In this document: in pieces, positions 1 through 10,184 of the stretch
Layout: every line of letters starts with the position of its first letter
How positions within the stretch are numbered: the stretch's first letter is position 1
Origin: Deltaproteobacteria bacterium
GTDB lineage: Bacteria; Desulfobacterota; Desulfobacteria; Desulfobacterales; Desulfatirhabdiaceae
NCBI GenBank assembly: GCA_016219185.1
Contig: JACRBZ010000061.1
Coordinates: forward strand, 23,256-87,255
Direction of reading: 5' to 3'
DNA: 64,000 nt
Made by a program: the position numbers and the translations under genes
Notes under the pieces: model-generated
The model's database searches: none
What the model saw: only the letters and a program-made list of their open reading frames with translations
What the model was told of the DNA's origin: nothing

Positions 1-1
1 G

Positions 2-493
2 GATATTTTCGAGCTTCGTCTCCAGGGAAATCCCGAGCTGAAGACCTGGACCGTCTGGGCCAACGGCAATCAGTACCAGGTGGTCACGCCGGACCTGGAG
101 TTTTACCGAAGGCGCATCAAGCTGAGTATCAACGGCAAGTCCCGGATGTTCCGGCTTCAGTTCCGGGGCAATTTTATCTGGGCCGCCTTTTGCGGCATTA
201 CCCGGGTTTTTGAGGTCTACAGCCCACAGGAATGGGAGCTGGCCCAATTCATGCCCAAAGTCCGGAAGCGGGTTCTGGACAATGTCCTGGAATGCCCCAT
301 GCCAGGGCTTGTGGTGGATATCCGTGTTCGGAAAGGGGACCGGGTTTACCGGGGTCAGGAACTGGTTATTGTGGAATCCATGAAAATGGAAAGCGGTGTG
401 GCCTCTCCCTGCGATGGCGAAGTGCTTGAGATACTGATTGAAAAAGGCCAGGCCGTGGACACGGGCTATATCCTGATGCGCTTTAAGCATTGA
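2..493 (+). CDS. Biotin carboxyl carrier domain, C-terminal end of an acyl-CoA/pyruvate-type carboxylase (5' truncated)
   Basis: This is the end of a biotin-dependent carboxylase subunit. The frame is already open at base 2, so the gene starts outside the window; the GTG at 80 is internal. The last 70 or so residues form a biotinyl/lipoyl domain with the motif ESMKME, whose lysine is the biotin site, preceded by the usual CPMPGLV turn. The roughly 90 residues before it look like the linker or BT-like region of acetyl/propionyl-CoA carboxylase alpha chains. Such a subunit carries CO2 between the biotin carboxylase and the carboxyltransferase in the cytoplasm. The exact acyl-CoA substrate cannot be told from this part. 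Ends with TGA at 491-493. Confidence 0.85.
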   Translation, partial: DIFELRLQGNPELKTWTVWANGNQYQVVTPDLEFYRRRIKLSINGKSRMFRLQFRGNFIWAAFCGITRVFEVYSPQEWELAQFMPKVRKRVLDNVLECPMPGLVVDIRVRKGDRVYRGQELVIVESMKMESGVASPCDGEVLEILIEKGQAVDTGYILMRFKH

Positions 494-499
494 TGGCTT

Positions 500-760
500 C
501 GTAAACGCTCATGGCAGTTCCTGCCACCCCCGATCATGAAAATGTATTTTCACGGTAAAAAGCTGGGTTACGCCGCTTCGCGGCGCTGTATCATAAAATA
601 ACTTCGGGGAAGTTTTTTGGAAGTCCATTTGCTTCGTTGCGCTACAACCTTCGTCATTGAGGCGTACCCAAAAGTACGCCTCACTCCCCCTCTGTGTCAG
701 GATAGATGTCGGGTGTTCCAGTCAATACGGTATCCGCTCCCGAGTCTTGTCCATGAGGCG
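500..760. repeat. Non-coding stretch with strong dyads, possible dispersed repeat
   Basis: No convincing gene lies between 494 and 819. The stretch holds a perfect 9-bp inverted repeat (GAGGCGTAC at 659-667 and GTACGCCTC at 674-682, loop CCAAAA) and, upstream, the dyad CGCCGCTTCGCGGCG near 574-588. Neither is followed by a T-run, so they are not obvious terminators. From memory, short repeats built on a GGCGTAC/GTACGCC arm recur in Desulfobacteraceae genomes; no second copy was found in this window. Confidence 0.4.
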
Positions 761-819
761 GATCGGAATTGTCATCTGAATCCATTTGGCTTACTATAAA
801 ATAGGAGATAAGAATCCCT

Positions 820-1833
820 TTGGAATATGCAGCTCAACTAACCGGAACAGGCTCGGCCTTTCCCCGAAACCGGATCTCAAACACGGATATTTCACAGAAA
901 CTGGCGCTATCCGGAATCGAAACCAGCGATTCCTGGATACGGGAACGGACCGGCATTGCCGAAAGACGCATGTCGATGCCGGGAAATCCGGAAGAACACA
1001 ACTCATCCCTTGGCCTTGCGGCTGCGTTAAACGCCTTGAAGATGGCCGGAAAAACCCCGCTTGACATTGATCAGATCGTCTATTCCACCTGCACGCCGGA
1101 TACCATTATTCCGTCGACTGCCTGCTGGCTTCAGCATAAGCTGGGTGCTGCCAGGGCCTGGGGGATGGATTTGAATGCCGCCTGTTCGGGCTTCATTTAC
1201 GGACTGAGCATTGCCGATCAGTTCATTCGTTCCGGACAAGTCAAGACAGCCCTGGTGATCGGCGCCGAAATTCTGAGCTCCATCACCAACTGGGAAGATC
1301 GCTCATCCTGCATTCTGTTTGGAGACGGGGCAGGCGCCGCCATTGTCGAGCGAACGCAGGAGACATCGGCGCATCGCATCCTTTCCACCCATCTGCTGTC
1401 TGACGGCACCCTCTGGGAACTGCTTCATATTCCCGCCGGCGGCTCGGCCCAGCCGGTGACGCCTGAGATGATTTCTCAAAATTTGAATAAAATCCATATG
1501 AATGGCCGGGAAATCTTCAAGATCGCCGTCAGAACCCTGAGCAGCTTTGCGCTGAAGGCATTGAAAAAAAACCAGATGACGGTTGACATGCTGGACTGGT
1601 TTATTCCCCATCAGGCCAATTTCCGCATTATCGAGGCTGTGGCAAAGCGGCTGAATCTGCCCATGGAAAAAGTTCTGGTCAATGTGGACCGTTACGGAAA
1701 CACGTCATCCGCGACCGTGCCTACCATGATGGATGAGGCGGTCCGGGATGGCCGCATTCAAAAAGGCCAGACCGTGCTTCTGGATGCTTTCGGAGCGGGC
1801 CTCACTTACGGGGCCGTACTGCTGAGATGGTAA
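820..1833 (+). CDS. Beta-ketoacyl-ACP synthase III-like enzyme (FabH family)
   Basis: A 337-aa FabH-fold condensing enzyme, the usual family length. The catalytic triad is complete: Cys122 in LNAACSGF, His264 in PHQANFR and Asn294 in YGNTSSA. The family condenses an acyl-CoA primer with malonyl-ACP to start fatty acid or polyketide chains; many genomes carry several copies for special products, so the symbol is withheld. The start is a TTG at 820, supported by AGGAGAT about ten bases upstream; no ATG fits as well. It stands alone, not beside other fab genes, which favours a specialised rather than a housekeeping role. Confidence 0.88.
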   Translation: MEYAAQLTGTGSAFPRNRISNTDISQKLALSGIETSDSWIRERTGIAERRMSMPGNPEEHNSSLGLAAALNALKMAGKTPLDIDQIVYSTCTPDTIIPSTACWLQHKLGAARAWGMDLNAACSGFIYGLSIADQFIRSGQVKTALVIGAEILSSITNWEDRSSCILFGDGAGAAIVERTQETSAHRILSTHLLSDGTLWELLHIPAGGSAQPVTPEMISQNLNKIHMNGREIFKIAVRTLSSFALKALKKNQMTVDMLDWFIPHQANFRIIEAVAKRLNLPMEKVLVNVDRYGNTSSATVPTMMDEAVRDGRIQKGQTVLLDAFGAGLTYGAVLLRW

Positions 1834-1935
1834 GAAAAGCATTGAAGCGGAGTATCCATTCATGCTGAGCATTGTTTCAGGGTATTACCGAGGGTTCTAT
1901 ACAGGAGAACGGAAGAAGAGTTTTGCGCTATTACC

Positions 1936-3168
1936 TTATTTCTGTTCATCATCCTGTCCCCCATCAACCACGACACGATTGCGGCCCGATCTTTTGGCAT
2001 GGTACAGCGCCTGATCAGCCGCAAGGATCAGCGCTTCCGGGCCGGCCTGCAAAAGCTGGCCGGGCACAATGCTCGCCACTCCTAAACTCGCCGTGACATG
2101 GACTTGGACGTTATTTTTATTGGAAATCATCTTTTCCGAAACTTCCTTACATAACTGCTCAGCGACAATCCGAGCCTGTTCCGCACTGGTGTCGATGAGC
2201 ATAAGCGCAAACTCCTCGCCACCGTAACGTGCCGCCAAATCCCCCGGACGGCGCGCATAGCCCTTGAGCAATGAACCTACAACACTCAGGCACTCGTCAC
2301 CGGCCTGATGACCATAGGTATCGTTAAACAGCTTGAAGTGATCGATATCAAGCATGATAAATCCGATTGATTCACAATTTCGTTTAGCGCGTTGCCATTC
2401 ACGGGACAGGGTACTATCAAAGCTACGACGGTTGGCGATTTGGGTGAGGCCGTCGATGGTACTGAGAAATTGTAGACTCAGATTCAATTCTTCGAGCTGA
2501 CGATTCGTAATGGAAATCATGCGTGATTGCAGATAATTCTGGCGCAAAGAGCGTTCCATCAGGAAAGCGCCGATTAGGGCGCAACCCGAGGAAGCAATAA
2601 ACACGTAATTGCCGATGAGCACAACGGCCAGAAATGATATGTTGCTCTTCAGATCAAAGCAGATCAGTTCAACATTGATCGTGATTAACATGATGATTGC
2701 AGCGCACACCCCCCATTTGAACTGTATGCGAGACACCGCATACAATATTATCAGCACAATGGTGACAGAGTTATAGTAATAATAGCTGTAAGGTTCGGGC
2801 GAATTCAGGGCGATTGCCATCATCCCACCTACGAAAACACAATAGAAGATGGTGGAAAAAAGTTGGTGTTGGTCTTCAATGCCACGTCTGAAGAAGATCA
2901 GCATCAGACCCAGCATGGGCGCTCCCGCAACCAGCCGTATAAACCACGTCCGGCCGGCCACCTCGGGCATGAAGACTATATCGAGTACGCCGCAGGTCAT
3001 GAAGACAATGAGCCCTATTATTCCGGCGATCTGCATGTGCGCGCAGTAAAGGTGCGTATAATCCTGCTGGAATTCGCGCTCCAATTCGTTGTTGAAGCGC
3101 AGACGCCAGCCATGATCATCCATAAACTGGCGCAAGGCATTAAGTTCGTCAATGTTCATGAGGTTCAT
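1936..3168 (-). CDS. Membrane-bound diguanylate cyclase (GGDEF)
   Basis: A 410-aa protein with a short cytoplasmic N-terminus, about six hydrophobic segments (roughly residues 45-66, 76-93, 104-121, 134-146, 152-170 and 179-204), a short linker, and a GGDEF domain from about 235. The active-site motif is GGEEF (316-320) in RYGGEEF, an accepted GGDEF variant, and an inhibitory-site RxxD (R307-D310) lies five residues before it. It should make c-di-GMP from two GTP and be subject to product feedback. The membrane part is a putative sensor of unknown ligand. A second ATG four codons in (MNIDEL) is possible; neither has a strong ribosome binding site. Confidence 0.88.
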   Translation of the reverse strand: MNLMNIDELNALRQFMDDHGWRLRFNNELEREFQQDYTHLYCAHMQIAGIIGLIVFMTCGVLDIVFMPEVAGRTWFIRLVAGAPMLGLMLIFFRRGIEDQHQLFSTIFYCVFVGGMMAIALNSPEPYSYYYYNSVTIVLIILYAVSRIQFKWGVCAAIIMLITINVELICFDLKSNISFLAVVLIGNYVFIASSGCALIGAFLMERSLRQNYLQSRMISITNRQLEELNLSLQFLSTIDGLTQIANRRSFDSTLSREWQRAKRNCESIGFIMLDIDHFKLFNDTYGHQAGDECLSVVGSLLKGYARRPGDLAARYGGEEFALMLIDTSAEQARIVAEQLCKEVSEKMISNKNNVQVHVTASLGVASIVPGQLLQAGPEALILAADQALYHAKRSGRNRVVVDGGQDDEQK

Positions 3169-3288
3169 CGCTTTCTAAAGTGAGTAAATAGTTTATGATA
3201 ATCATGCACCGTGCAAAGGCGATGTTTTCCAGTATGTGAAAATCCCGCACCGCTGGTGACCCTCTTTTTCAGCCCTCAACCACCTCAT

Positions 3289-4683
3289 TTAGCGGTAGTC
3301 TTTTTTATCAAGATTATAGCGACGCAATTTACGAAAAAGTGTACGCGTATTCACCCCCGAACACTGAACCACCTTATTAACCTGCCCATGGTATCGTTCC
3401 ATAGCCAGTTTAAGATAATTTCGCTCAAGTTCATCAATCTGATCATTCAGCGGCGTGTCAAGACTTGGGTGCGCACAGCTTATTATTGATTTATCGCTCC
3501 GAATTTCGGTAATAAAAACGTTTCGAATTATATTGCCAGAAGTTAATATGGCTGTTCGTTCCATAACATTTGATAATTCCCTCACATTACCCGGCCATGT
3601 GTGACTAAGAATTTGAGCAATCGCTTCAGTATGAAGTTCCATAAAGTCCCGACCCAACTGTTGTAAATAAAAATCTAAAAAATAACGGGCCAAAATCGGA
3701 ATATCTTCTTTCCTTTCTCTCAGAGGGGGCAAATAAATCGGTATCACATTAAGACGATAGAAAAGGTCCTGTCGAAATTTTCCTTTCTTGACCAACTGAA
3801 TTAAATCTTCGTTTGATGCAGCAATGATTCGGACATCGACTTTGATGACGGATTCATCACCAAGACGTTGGAAAGATTTCTCCTCGATAAGTCGCAACAA
3901 TTTTTGCTGTACTGAATTTGATGCATTCGAAATTTCGTCCAAAAAAATCGTCCCGCCATCGGCTTGTTCGAAATGCCCTCGCTTGTTTGATTGAGCGCCT
4001 GTAAACGCTCCCTTCTTATGACCGAACAGTTCAGATTCAAGTAAAGTCTCAGTAAGCGCGCCACAATCGACTGTAATAATACGGCCGGAAGCTCGGAGGC
4101 TGTTATGATGTATTGTTTTTGCAATCAGTTCCTTTCCAGTCCCTGTCTCACCTGAAATAAGCACGGTCGAATCCAGGGGGGAAACTATTTCTATTAACCT
4201 AAACACGGCTTTCATTGACTTGCTTTTCCCCACGATCTCACCCAGGTTGTATTTATGTCCGAGCTCGTCCTGCAATTTCGAAACGGATTCTTTAAGCAGC
4301 CGATTCTCATTTTTTAAACATAAACGTTCGTTGATCCTTTGTAAGAGAGCTTTTATTATGGAAAAATCAAGTGGCTTACTAAGAAAATCGCAAATTCCGC
4401 ATTTCATGACTTCCACAGCCAATTCAACGTTAGCAAAACCTGTAATAACTATTATTTAGATATCAGGGAAGCGTTCTTTAATTATTTTTACCAATTCATT
4501 TCCAGGGATACCGGGCATTTTAATGTCTGATATCACCACATCGAAATTTTTATTGGATAACAACTCTATAGCGGAAGTCCCGTCAGAAGCTAAATGCACA
4601 TCATAACCCCATTTAGACAATCTCAATTTAATGGTTTCACGAATCGTATGCTCGTCATCAATCACTAGAATTTTTAGCTTCAT
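3289..4683 (-). pseudogene. NtrC-family sigma-54 response regulator, interrupted by an in-frame TAA
   Basis: Read through the stop, this is a full receiver-AAA+-Fis HTH regulator. It starts at ATG 4683, behind GGAGCTTAAAGGCA, and overlaps the kinase end by 26 bp. The receiver holds DD at 9-10 and phospho-acceptor D53 (VISDIKMPG). Codon 76, bases 4456-4458, is TAA between FPDI and IIVITGFA, where the family normally has an ordinary residue. The same frame then continues with the receiver's SKP, Walker A GETGTGKE, the sigma-54 contact GAFTGA, Walker B IFLDEI and a C-terminal Fis helix-turn-helix. The stop leaves a 75-aa receiver stub, and re-initiation downstream could make an unregulated activator. 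It may be a real nonsense mutation or a base-call error (CAA, GAA or AAA to TAA). Confidence 0.82.
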
Positions 4684-7087
4684 TGCCTTTAAGCTCCTGC
4701 TGAAAAAAGCTCTTGATATGTATAGTTGAAAATAAATCAAAAAGGTTTTTTACTGAAATCGGTTTATGCAAAATCGGGATATTCGGGAGGCGAGATGTTT
4801 TCTCTATCTCTATCCCCGAAAACCCGCTCATTAATATAACTTTTTCTGTCAATTTCGGCCATGCCTTCATCAAATATTGATAAAGCTCAATCCCATCCAT
4901 CACCGGCATCTTCAAATCAAGTAAAATTAGATCATAAGTTTTTTTATTGAGTTTATCTATCGCCATAAGACCATTAAAGGCAATATCCGCATGACAACCC
5001 AACTTCAATAAATATTTTGAAAGGCTTATGCAGAACGATTTTTCGTCGTCAACAATTAAAATATTAGCAGGCAGATATTTTATATTATCAATATGTACCA
5101 CTTTTTCTACCGGAACCTCATGCGAATCAACTGAAGGAAATTTAGCAATGAACCTGGTACCGGGCTGTTCATCCTGTGCCAAAGAGATGGAACCAGTATG
5201 CCTATGAATTATACTGTAATTGATTGACAGCCCCAAGCCGGTACCCTTGCCTGGCGGCTTGGTTGTAAAAAAAGGGTCAAAAAGCTTGGATCGGTTTTCT
5301 TCCGGGATACCTGGACCATTGTCTTTAATTTCCATGATAACCCATTCGTCTTGATTCTGTGTACGAAAAATGATTTGATCGCCTATTCCAGATTCTTTAA
5401 TGGCATCCACTGCGTTCTGTAAAAAATTGGAAATTACCTGCTGAAGCTGAGCACTATCCCCATAAATCGGTTTAATTTCTTTGCATAAATCAAGGATTAT
5501 TCGGATACCTTTTTTGCGCAACTCCCCAATGCGCATATTAACAGTATATTCAATTATGTCATTTAAGCAAATGGCAGTTTCCATCGATCTTTTCGAATAC
5601 GACACATTTAGAAGGTCTCTGACAATCCGGCTCGCCCGCCTGGCATCTTTAGCAATAATTTTCACGGCCTCAGCAGCATCGCTGTCATTCGGTTGATCCT
5701 CCATAAGATGTTCGGCGCATCCTAATATACTGGTTAAGGGATTATTCAGCTCATGAGCAACACCTGAAACAAGAAGTCCTAATGAACTCATTTTTTCAGC
5801 CAGAATTCGCGCATTCAGCAGTTCAGTTTCCATCTTGATACGATCTGTGACATCATTAACGACAATCACTTTTCCCTTTATTCCAGAATCAGGGATTTTA
5901 ATCGGCCCGGATGATACCTCAAGGTAATAAAATTCGCTGCAGTTGTTGCTTAAAATCATTCGCCTTTGTCCAAAAATAATTGTGTCTCTAATTTCCGTCA
6001 AATCCCTACGCCAGAATTGATCCGCTGGATACATGTTGAGCTGGGAAAGGCTCTTACCAATGATGAGATCTTTTGCAATTCCAACTTTTTCAAAAAATAG
6101 TTCCATCTTTGGATTTAGATAAATCACACAATCATTGTGGTTAAGAAAAATTATACCTGTTGGATTTGCATCGATGAGATTTTTGTAAAATTGTTCAGTT
6201 TTTTTAAGTCGTTCTTTGGTTTTGGCAACTTCTTTTTCTAAGCGTTTTGAATATTCTTTTTCTCTTTTAAGTGTTAGCTCCCTCAGCCGGACTTGCTCTG
6301 AAATATCGGTAATCTCCAGCGCCAAAAAAGAGATCTCACCCAATGGGTCCCGAATCGGGTTTACATTGAAAAGAAATGAACGGTCATTCTCCTGATCTTT
6401 TGAAAAATCAACTTCAAGCGATCCTTTGGTTCCATTCTTGGCACCCAGAACAATCTTCTGAAGACTCCCCCGGTTATTTTTGAACGGTCTCAGCCGGGTT
6501 AAGTCACAGATATATTGTCCCTGAGCAGTCTCTAAACTTAATTGAAGTAATGACAACAAAGGCTGATTACAGGCGACAATTTTTCCGTCAGGATTACACT
6601 TGGCAACAAAAGATCCCATAGAATCAATCCATTGCTGAATCTCCCACCGCTCTCTTTCAAGATTTTTCTGAAGCATCATTAAATCTGAAATAATCTTCCC
6701 CTCCGGTACCAGGGCAATAATTTCTCCATTGTCATCTCGGATGGGTGAAATCGAAAAGATTACTGGGGTAATGCGACCATCAGAATCCACGAGCGAGTCT
6801 TTGAGTATGGGCGATTCTCCCTTACATGCTTTTTCTATCATTTCGTCAGTGAGCTTTTTAGCCTCAGGCGTTTGGTTTCGCCAGGGAGAATCCCTGAATG
6901 AACAATTCCTTATCTGATCCTGTGTTCGCCCGACAGCCTTAAGAGCAGATTGATTTGCATAAATCAAATTTCCATCCTTATCTATTATACCGGCCATGGT
7001 ATCCATTTGATCAAAAGCATATGCCATAAGTTGCTGCAAGTTATCTGCGATAGTCGTCAAATTTAAGGGTTTCTTATGGTGTGACAT
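4658..7087 (-). CDS. Hybrid sensor histidine kinase with PAS repeats and C-terminal receiver
   Basis: An 809-aa soluble kinase without membrane segments. Three PAS-like sensory domains lie at about 15-135, 145-265 and 300-420, with a coiled coil around 268-302. The HisKA H-box is GVAHELNNP with phospho-accepting H445. The ATPase domain shows N558 (NAVDAI), DNGPG at 589-593 and GTGLGLS at 615-621. A receiver follows with D724 in LLDLKMP. The layout fits a phosphorelay to the adjacent NtrC-type regulator, which starts inside the last codons of this gene. The PAS domains suggest a cytoplasmic redox or small-molecule signal. Start ATG at 7087 is preceded by AAAGGATG. Confidence 0.9.
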   Translation of the reverse strand: MSHHKKPLNLTTIADNLQQLMAYAFDQMDTMAGIIDKDGNLIYANQSALKAVGRTQDQIRNCSFRDSPWRNQTPEAKKLTDEMIEKACKGESPILKDSLVDSDGRITPVIFSISPIRDDNGEIIALVPEGKIISDLMMLQKNLERERWEIQQWIDSMGSFVAKCNPDGKIVACNQPLLSLLQLSLETAQGQYICDLTRLRPFKNNRGSLQKIVLGAKNGTKGSLEVDFSKDQENDRSFLFNVNPIRDPLGEISFLALEITDISEQVRLRELTLKREKEYSKRLEKEVAKTKERLKKTEQFYKNLIDANPTGIIFLNHNDCVIYLNPKMELFFEKVGIAKDLIIGKSLSQLNMYPADQFWRRDLTEIRDTIIFGQRRMILSNNCSEFYYLEVSSGPIKIPDSGIKGKVIVVNDVTDRIKMETELLNARILAEKMSSLGLLVSGVAHELNNPLTSILGCAEHLMEDQPNDSDAAEAVKIIAKDARRASRIVRDLLNVSYSKRSMETAICLNDIIEYTVNMRIGELRKKGIRIILDLCKEIKPIYGDSAQLQQVISNFLQNAVDAIKESGIGDQIIFRTQNQDEWVIMEIKDNGPGIPEENRSKLFDPFFTTKPPGKGTGLGLSINYSIIHRHTGSISLAQDEQPGTRFIAKFPSVDSHEVPVEKVVHIDNIKYLPANILIVDDEKSFCISLSKYLLKLGCHADIAFNGLMAIDKLNKKTYDLILLDLKMPVMDGIELYQYLMKAWPKLTEKVILMSGFSGIEIEKTSRLPNIPILHKPISVKNLFDLFSTIHIKSFFQQELKGNEAKNSSD

Positions 7088-7204
7088 GGTTCATCCTTTC
7101 TGGTCATATTTTTCAACAATGGGTTGATCATAATTCAGAAATTTTAGAAGGCGTCTTGAAAATGGACGCCAAAATTCGACTCCTGATGTTCCGATTGGCC
7201 TGTT

Positions 7205-7459
7205 TCAAGAGCGCGTCAGGGGCTTGTAAATGTCGTCAAAGATTGCCACTTTGATGTCGCTTCTTTGAATGGCACAGGTTAATCTCTCGACCCATCCCCA
7301 ATGTTTATCTTTTCCCACAGGCAGATAGACTTCTCCGATTTTTGGCATGTTGCAGTAAAAACCATGAAGGCCAAGAGAAGAACGATCCCCAAAACATTTT
7401 TCAAAATGATTTCTGATTATATCGGATTTCGGGGAAATAGATAACTTATTTATATAATA
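7205..7459 (-). pseudogene. Open frame without a proper start; possible gene remnant
   Basis: The minus strand has 84 sense codons between a stop at 7460-7462 and TGA at 7205-7207. Composition looks coding (aromatic-rich, with short stretches such as GFYCNMPKIGEVYLPVGKD and VAIFDDIYKPL), but the only ATG (7348) would make just 47 residues and lacks a good ribosome binding site. I do not recognise the family. Its place in a degraded interval next to the pab remnant suggests the tail of a decayed gene. Confidence 0.28.
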
Positions 7460-7462
7460 TTA

Positions 7463-7773
7463 GATAGTTATAATAAGCTACCTGCAAGGAGGCATCTATC
7501 TATATGGAAATGCAAAAACACAATCCACTACTCGAAACTATAGAACCACATGTTTGCCTTTTACTCAAGAAATTATCTGTGACCATGAAGTATCGAGAGA
7601 AAGTACATTGAACCGATGGCACTGCCCGGTGTCTATAATGGCCCATGCCGCAATTGAACTGGTGTTGAATCCAAAGCAAACTAAAAAATACAATGATTTC
7701 TGAGGGGTGCGGAATGTCAGGTCCAAGAAACTTGCTACCATGTGGCTGAATAAACCTTCCGGAGCGGAATATT
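7463..7773 (+). other. Degraded interval upstream of the pab remnant
   Basis: A strong AAGGAGG at about 7484-7490 precedes ATG 7504, but that frame closes after 35 codons (TGA near 7611). A second frame is open from about 7463 to 7702 without an ATG and contains LNRWHCPVSIMAHAAIELVL, which looks protein-like but is not a family I know. Pab homology begins immediately after an in-frame TAG near 7771. The interval reads as joined gene fragments, not as intact genes. Confidence 0.3.
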
Positions 7774-8738
7774 AGACGGCGGTCCGGCAAGTGATCGATT
7801 ACACTGCCGCAGGCGATGTCTACCAAGTGAACCTCTCCCAACGTTTCAAGGTGCCTTTCAAAGGTAATGGCTTTGCCCTGTTCCGCCAACTGTTTGCTCA
7901 AAATCAGGCACCTTTTTTTGCTTTTATTCAGGGCGGCGATCATCAGATCGTTTCCACATCCCCTGAGCGGTTTTTGCGTCAATCCGGTGACCGGGTGGAG
8001 ACCCGGCCCAGGGGCAAAAATCCGGCCGAGGATTTGGCACTGCGCAATGAGCTTACCGCCAGCAGTAAGGATGACGCCGAACTTTCCATGATTGTGGACC
8101 TTCTACGCAACGATATCGGCAAGGTCTGTGCGGCAGGCACGGTTCGGGTGGCCGAACATAAGCGGCTGGAAGCCTATCAGAATGTTTACCACCTGGTGTC
8201 GGTGGTGGAAGGCCGATTGGATCCGGATAAAGATTCGGTGGAACTGATTGCCGCGACGTTCCCTGGCGGCCTGAAAGTCATTTCCGGCGAAGGCCTATAC
8301 CTGGGGACCTATCCGTACCCGCGCCAGACACCGCTGGCCGATTATAAAACCTTAAACTACCTGTATTATCAGCAGGCCGGTCAGTGGGCTCACACCATGG
8401 GCTTCCATGAAGCTCTGGTGCTCAACCCCGATGGGACGGTATCCGAGACCCATACGGCCAGTTTGTTATTAATCGATGGACGGGAGGTGATTCGCCCCAA
8501 ATCTTCCGCCGTCCTGCCCGGTGTGATGGCCGCAGCGGTTTGCCGTCAATTGGCGGCGGGACACCGCATCGTGGAACGATCGGTCCGTTCCGACGAGCTG
8601 ATTTCGGCTCAGCAAGTTTTGGCTACCAATGGGTTGATGGGTGCTGTTCCAGTACTGCGGAGACCAGAGCCATTGGACGGTCTCATCGTTTTGCAGGGTA
8701 TGGCGTTGAATATTGTTCTGCAGAAGAAGTGCCGTTAA
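7774..8738 (+). pseudogene. Remnant of a fused aminodeoxychorismate synthase I / lyase gene (pabB-pabC)
   Basis: Residues from about 7774 match the chorismate-binding domain of PabB/TrpE (AAGDVYQVNLSQRF, STSPERFL, DDAELSMIVDLLRNDIG, ATFPGG). Straight after FPGG, where the family has SITGAPK, the frame jumps to a class IV aminotransferase (PabC-like) sequence: TYPYPRQTPLADYKTLNYL, then ALVLNPDGTVSETHTASLLL. So both the N-terminal half of PabB and the PabB-PabC junction are missing, although the frame is kept. An intact fusion would make 4-aminobenzoate for folate. Without the SITGAPK segment and the N-terminus this copy cannot be a normal synthase. GTG 7791 is only a formal start. Confidence 0.8.
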
Positions 8739-8779
8739 CCGACTTGATTCCCCGCAACTACCCGCAACCTGCCAAACAG

Positions 8780-8811
8780 AAAGGCCGTAACCCATAAAGA
8801 TTACGGCCTTT
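8780..8811. terminator. Stem-loop between the pab remnant and the tRNA-Leu fragment
   Basis: AAAGGCCGTAA (8780-8790) pairs perfectly with TTACGGCCTTT (8801-8811) around a 10-base loop. It can end plus-strand transcripts from the pab remnant. It also sits where the terminator of a minus-strand tRNA-Leu would lie, just past the 3' end of the fragment at 8821. Confidence 0.6.
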
Positions 8812-8820
8812 ATTTATAAA

Positions 8821-8879
8821 TGGTGCCGAAGGGGAGACTCGAACTCCCACCGGAGTACTCCGACTAGACCCTGAACCTA
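8821..8879 (-). repeat. 3' half of tRNA-Leu(CAG); candidate attachment site
   Basis: This minus-strand sequence matches 57 of 59 bases of the 3' part of the complete tRNA-Leu at 42257-42315, from the anticodon loop through the variable arm, T arm and acceptor strand to the encoded CCA. The only two differences fall in the variable arm. Identity begins exactly at the CCA end and stops at the anticodon stem; the 5' half of the tRNA is absent. This is the pattern left when an element integrates into a tRNA gene with crossover in the anticodon loop. Confidence 0.8.
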
Positions 8880-9047
8880 TTTACAGCTTTAATTTACCTT
8901 ACTTACTATTGTTCTGTCCCGCCTCTCGACGGGCATCCTTAATCTCAGTTGTTGGAAAGTGTATGCAATAAAAATGACAATGTCAATAACTGGCAGGGAT
9001 CGGAAAGCCTGACAAGGCAAGCCGTTCTGAATTCCTGTGACTTGGTA

Positions 9048-9878
9048 TTAAAAAACAAACAAATCCGCACCACCGGTCACAGACATTTCTGCTCCGGTGA
9101 TGTAGCTCGCTTCTCGCGAGGCCAGAAAAACCACGGCTGATGCGATTTCTTCCGGCTTTCCCAGCCTTTTCATGGCGATTCGATTCTTGATTCTTTCCAG
9201 CATTTCCGGCTTATGCAGCATGATGGCATCCGTTTCGATGAATCCGGGGAGAAGGGCATTGACGGTGATCCCGTATTTGGCGCCTTCAAGCGCCACAGAT
9301 TTGGTTAGCCCGATTATGCCGGCTTTGGATGCCCCGTAGCCCGGTTGGGCGAAGGCGCCGCTGAGCCCCACAAAAGAAGAGATGTTGATGATCCGTCCCC
9401 ATTTCTGATTCATCATGTGCGGCCAGACCTCACGGATGCAATTGTACACCCCGGTCAGGTTAACCTTCAAATCCCGATCCCACATCCGATCGGTCTGGTT
9501 TTCCAGCAATGCCATATTGTCCATCACCCCGGCATTGTTGACCAATATATCGATTCTGCCGAACTTTTCCACCACTTCAGCGATAACTTTTAGAATCTCA
9601 TCCGGTATGGTGACGTCCATTTTAAATATAAGACTTTCAGACCCCATTTTTCGGATTTCCTCGGCAGTAGACTCTGTTTTTATGCCACCGGTTTCAGCAA
9701 AATGGACTGCCAGGCGACTGTATTGAGCCAATTCGGCTTTGTCGATTTTTTCATTTTCAACCAAAAGATCGGTGACCACCACACGCGCTCCGGCGCTTCC
9801 CAGCGCCAGCGCGATCACACGCCCCAGTCCCCGCGAAGCCCCTGTAACCAGCGCAACCTTGCCTGTAAGAGAGAACAT
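9048..9878 (-). CDS. Short-chain dehydrogenase/reductase (FabG-like)
   Basis: A 276-aa classical SDR. The NAD(P)-binding motif TGASRGLG is at 12-19, NNAG at 114-117, and the catalytic residues are S168, Y181 and K185 (YGASK). It is somewhat longer than the usual 245-250 because of an insertion around 41-72 after the first beta-alpha units. It should oxidise or reduce a hydroxyl or keto group on a CoA ester or free intermediate. It lies at the left end of the island, separated from the main minus-strand train by the USP gene, and could provide the hydroxyacyl dehydrogenase step of the pathway. The ATG at 9878 has no strong ribosome binding site nearby. Confidence 0.88.
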   Translation of the reverse strand: MFSLTGKVALVTGASRGLGRVIALALGSAGARVVVTDLLVENEKIDKAELAQYSRLAVHFAETGGIKTESTAEEIRKMGSESLIFKMDVTIPDEILKVIAEVVEKFGRIDILVNNAGVMDNMALLENQTDRMWDRDLKVNLTGVYNCIREVWPHMMNQKWGRIINISSFVGLSGAFAQPGYGASKAGIIGLTKSVALEGAKYGITVNALLPGFIETDAIMLHKPEMLERIKNRIAMKRLGKPEEIASAVVFLASREASYITGAEMSVTGGADLFVF

Positions 9879-9904
9879 AGTATTTTTATAGCCTCATTAT
9901 TAAT

Positions 9905-10135
9905 TCAATGGTTTCGTCTTGTGACTTTTCCTTGAAGCCGATCCAAAATGCCTGCAACAATATTTTCGGGAAAGCCGTGGGCGATCAAGTGCCTGGCTTG
10001 TCCGTCATTTCCTTACCAGGCTGAAATCCATTCAACCTCGTATCGATTACAATATATTTTTGTATCTTCGGACACCAGTTCAGAGGCAAAATCTGACGCC
10101 AATTTCGGATCTTTGCAGGGAATACGCAATATCAT
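9905..10135 (-). pseudogene. Small hypothetical ORF interrupted by an in-frame TAA
   Basis: From ATG 10135 the minus strand codes for 40 residues (starting MILRIPCKDPKLASDF) up to TAA at 10013-10015. The same frame then runs on for another 35 protein-like residues (GNDGQARHLIAHGFPENIVA and onward) to TGA at 9905. Either this is a 40-aa gene followed by chance open frame, or a roughly 76-aa gene with a nonsense mutation. No family is recognised. It sits just downstream of the USP gene on the same strand. Confidence 0.35.
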
Positions 10136-10184
10136 TCATCCCAAAACTGTACAACCTCTTAATACTTGAAAATGATTTTGACCA

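Noticed and set aside
7500..7982. Minus-strand 160-aa frame over the pab remnant
   Set aside because: Antisense to clear PabB homology; composition is shadow-like.
4456..10015. TAA recoding (read-through as an amino acid) to explain the two in-frame TAA codons
   Set aside because: TAA is used as the normal stop of other genes here (for example fabH-like, ribF), and no recoding signal is seen; mutation or base-call error is simpler.
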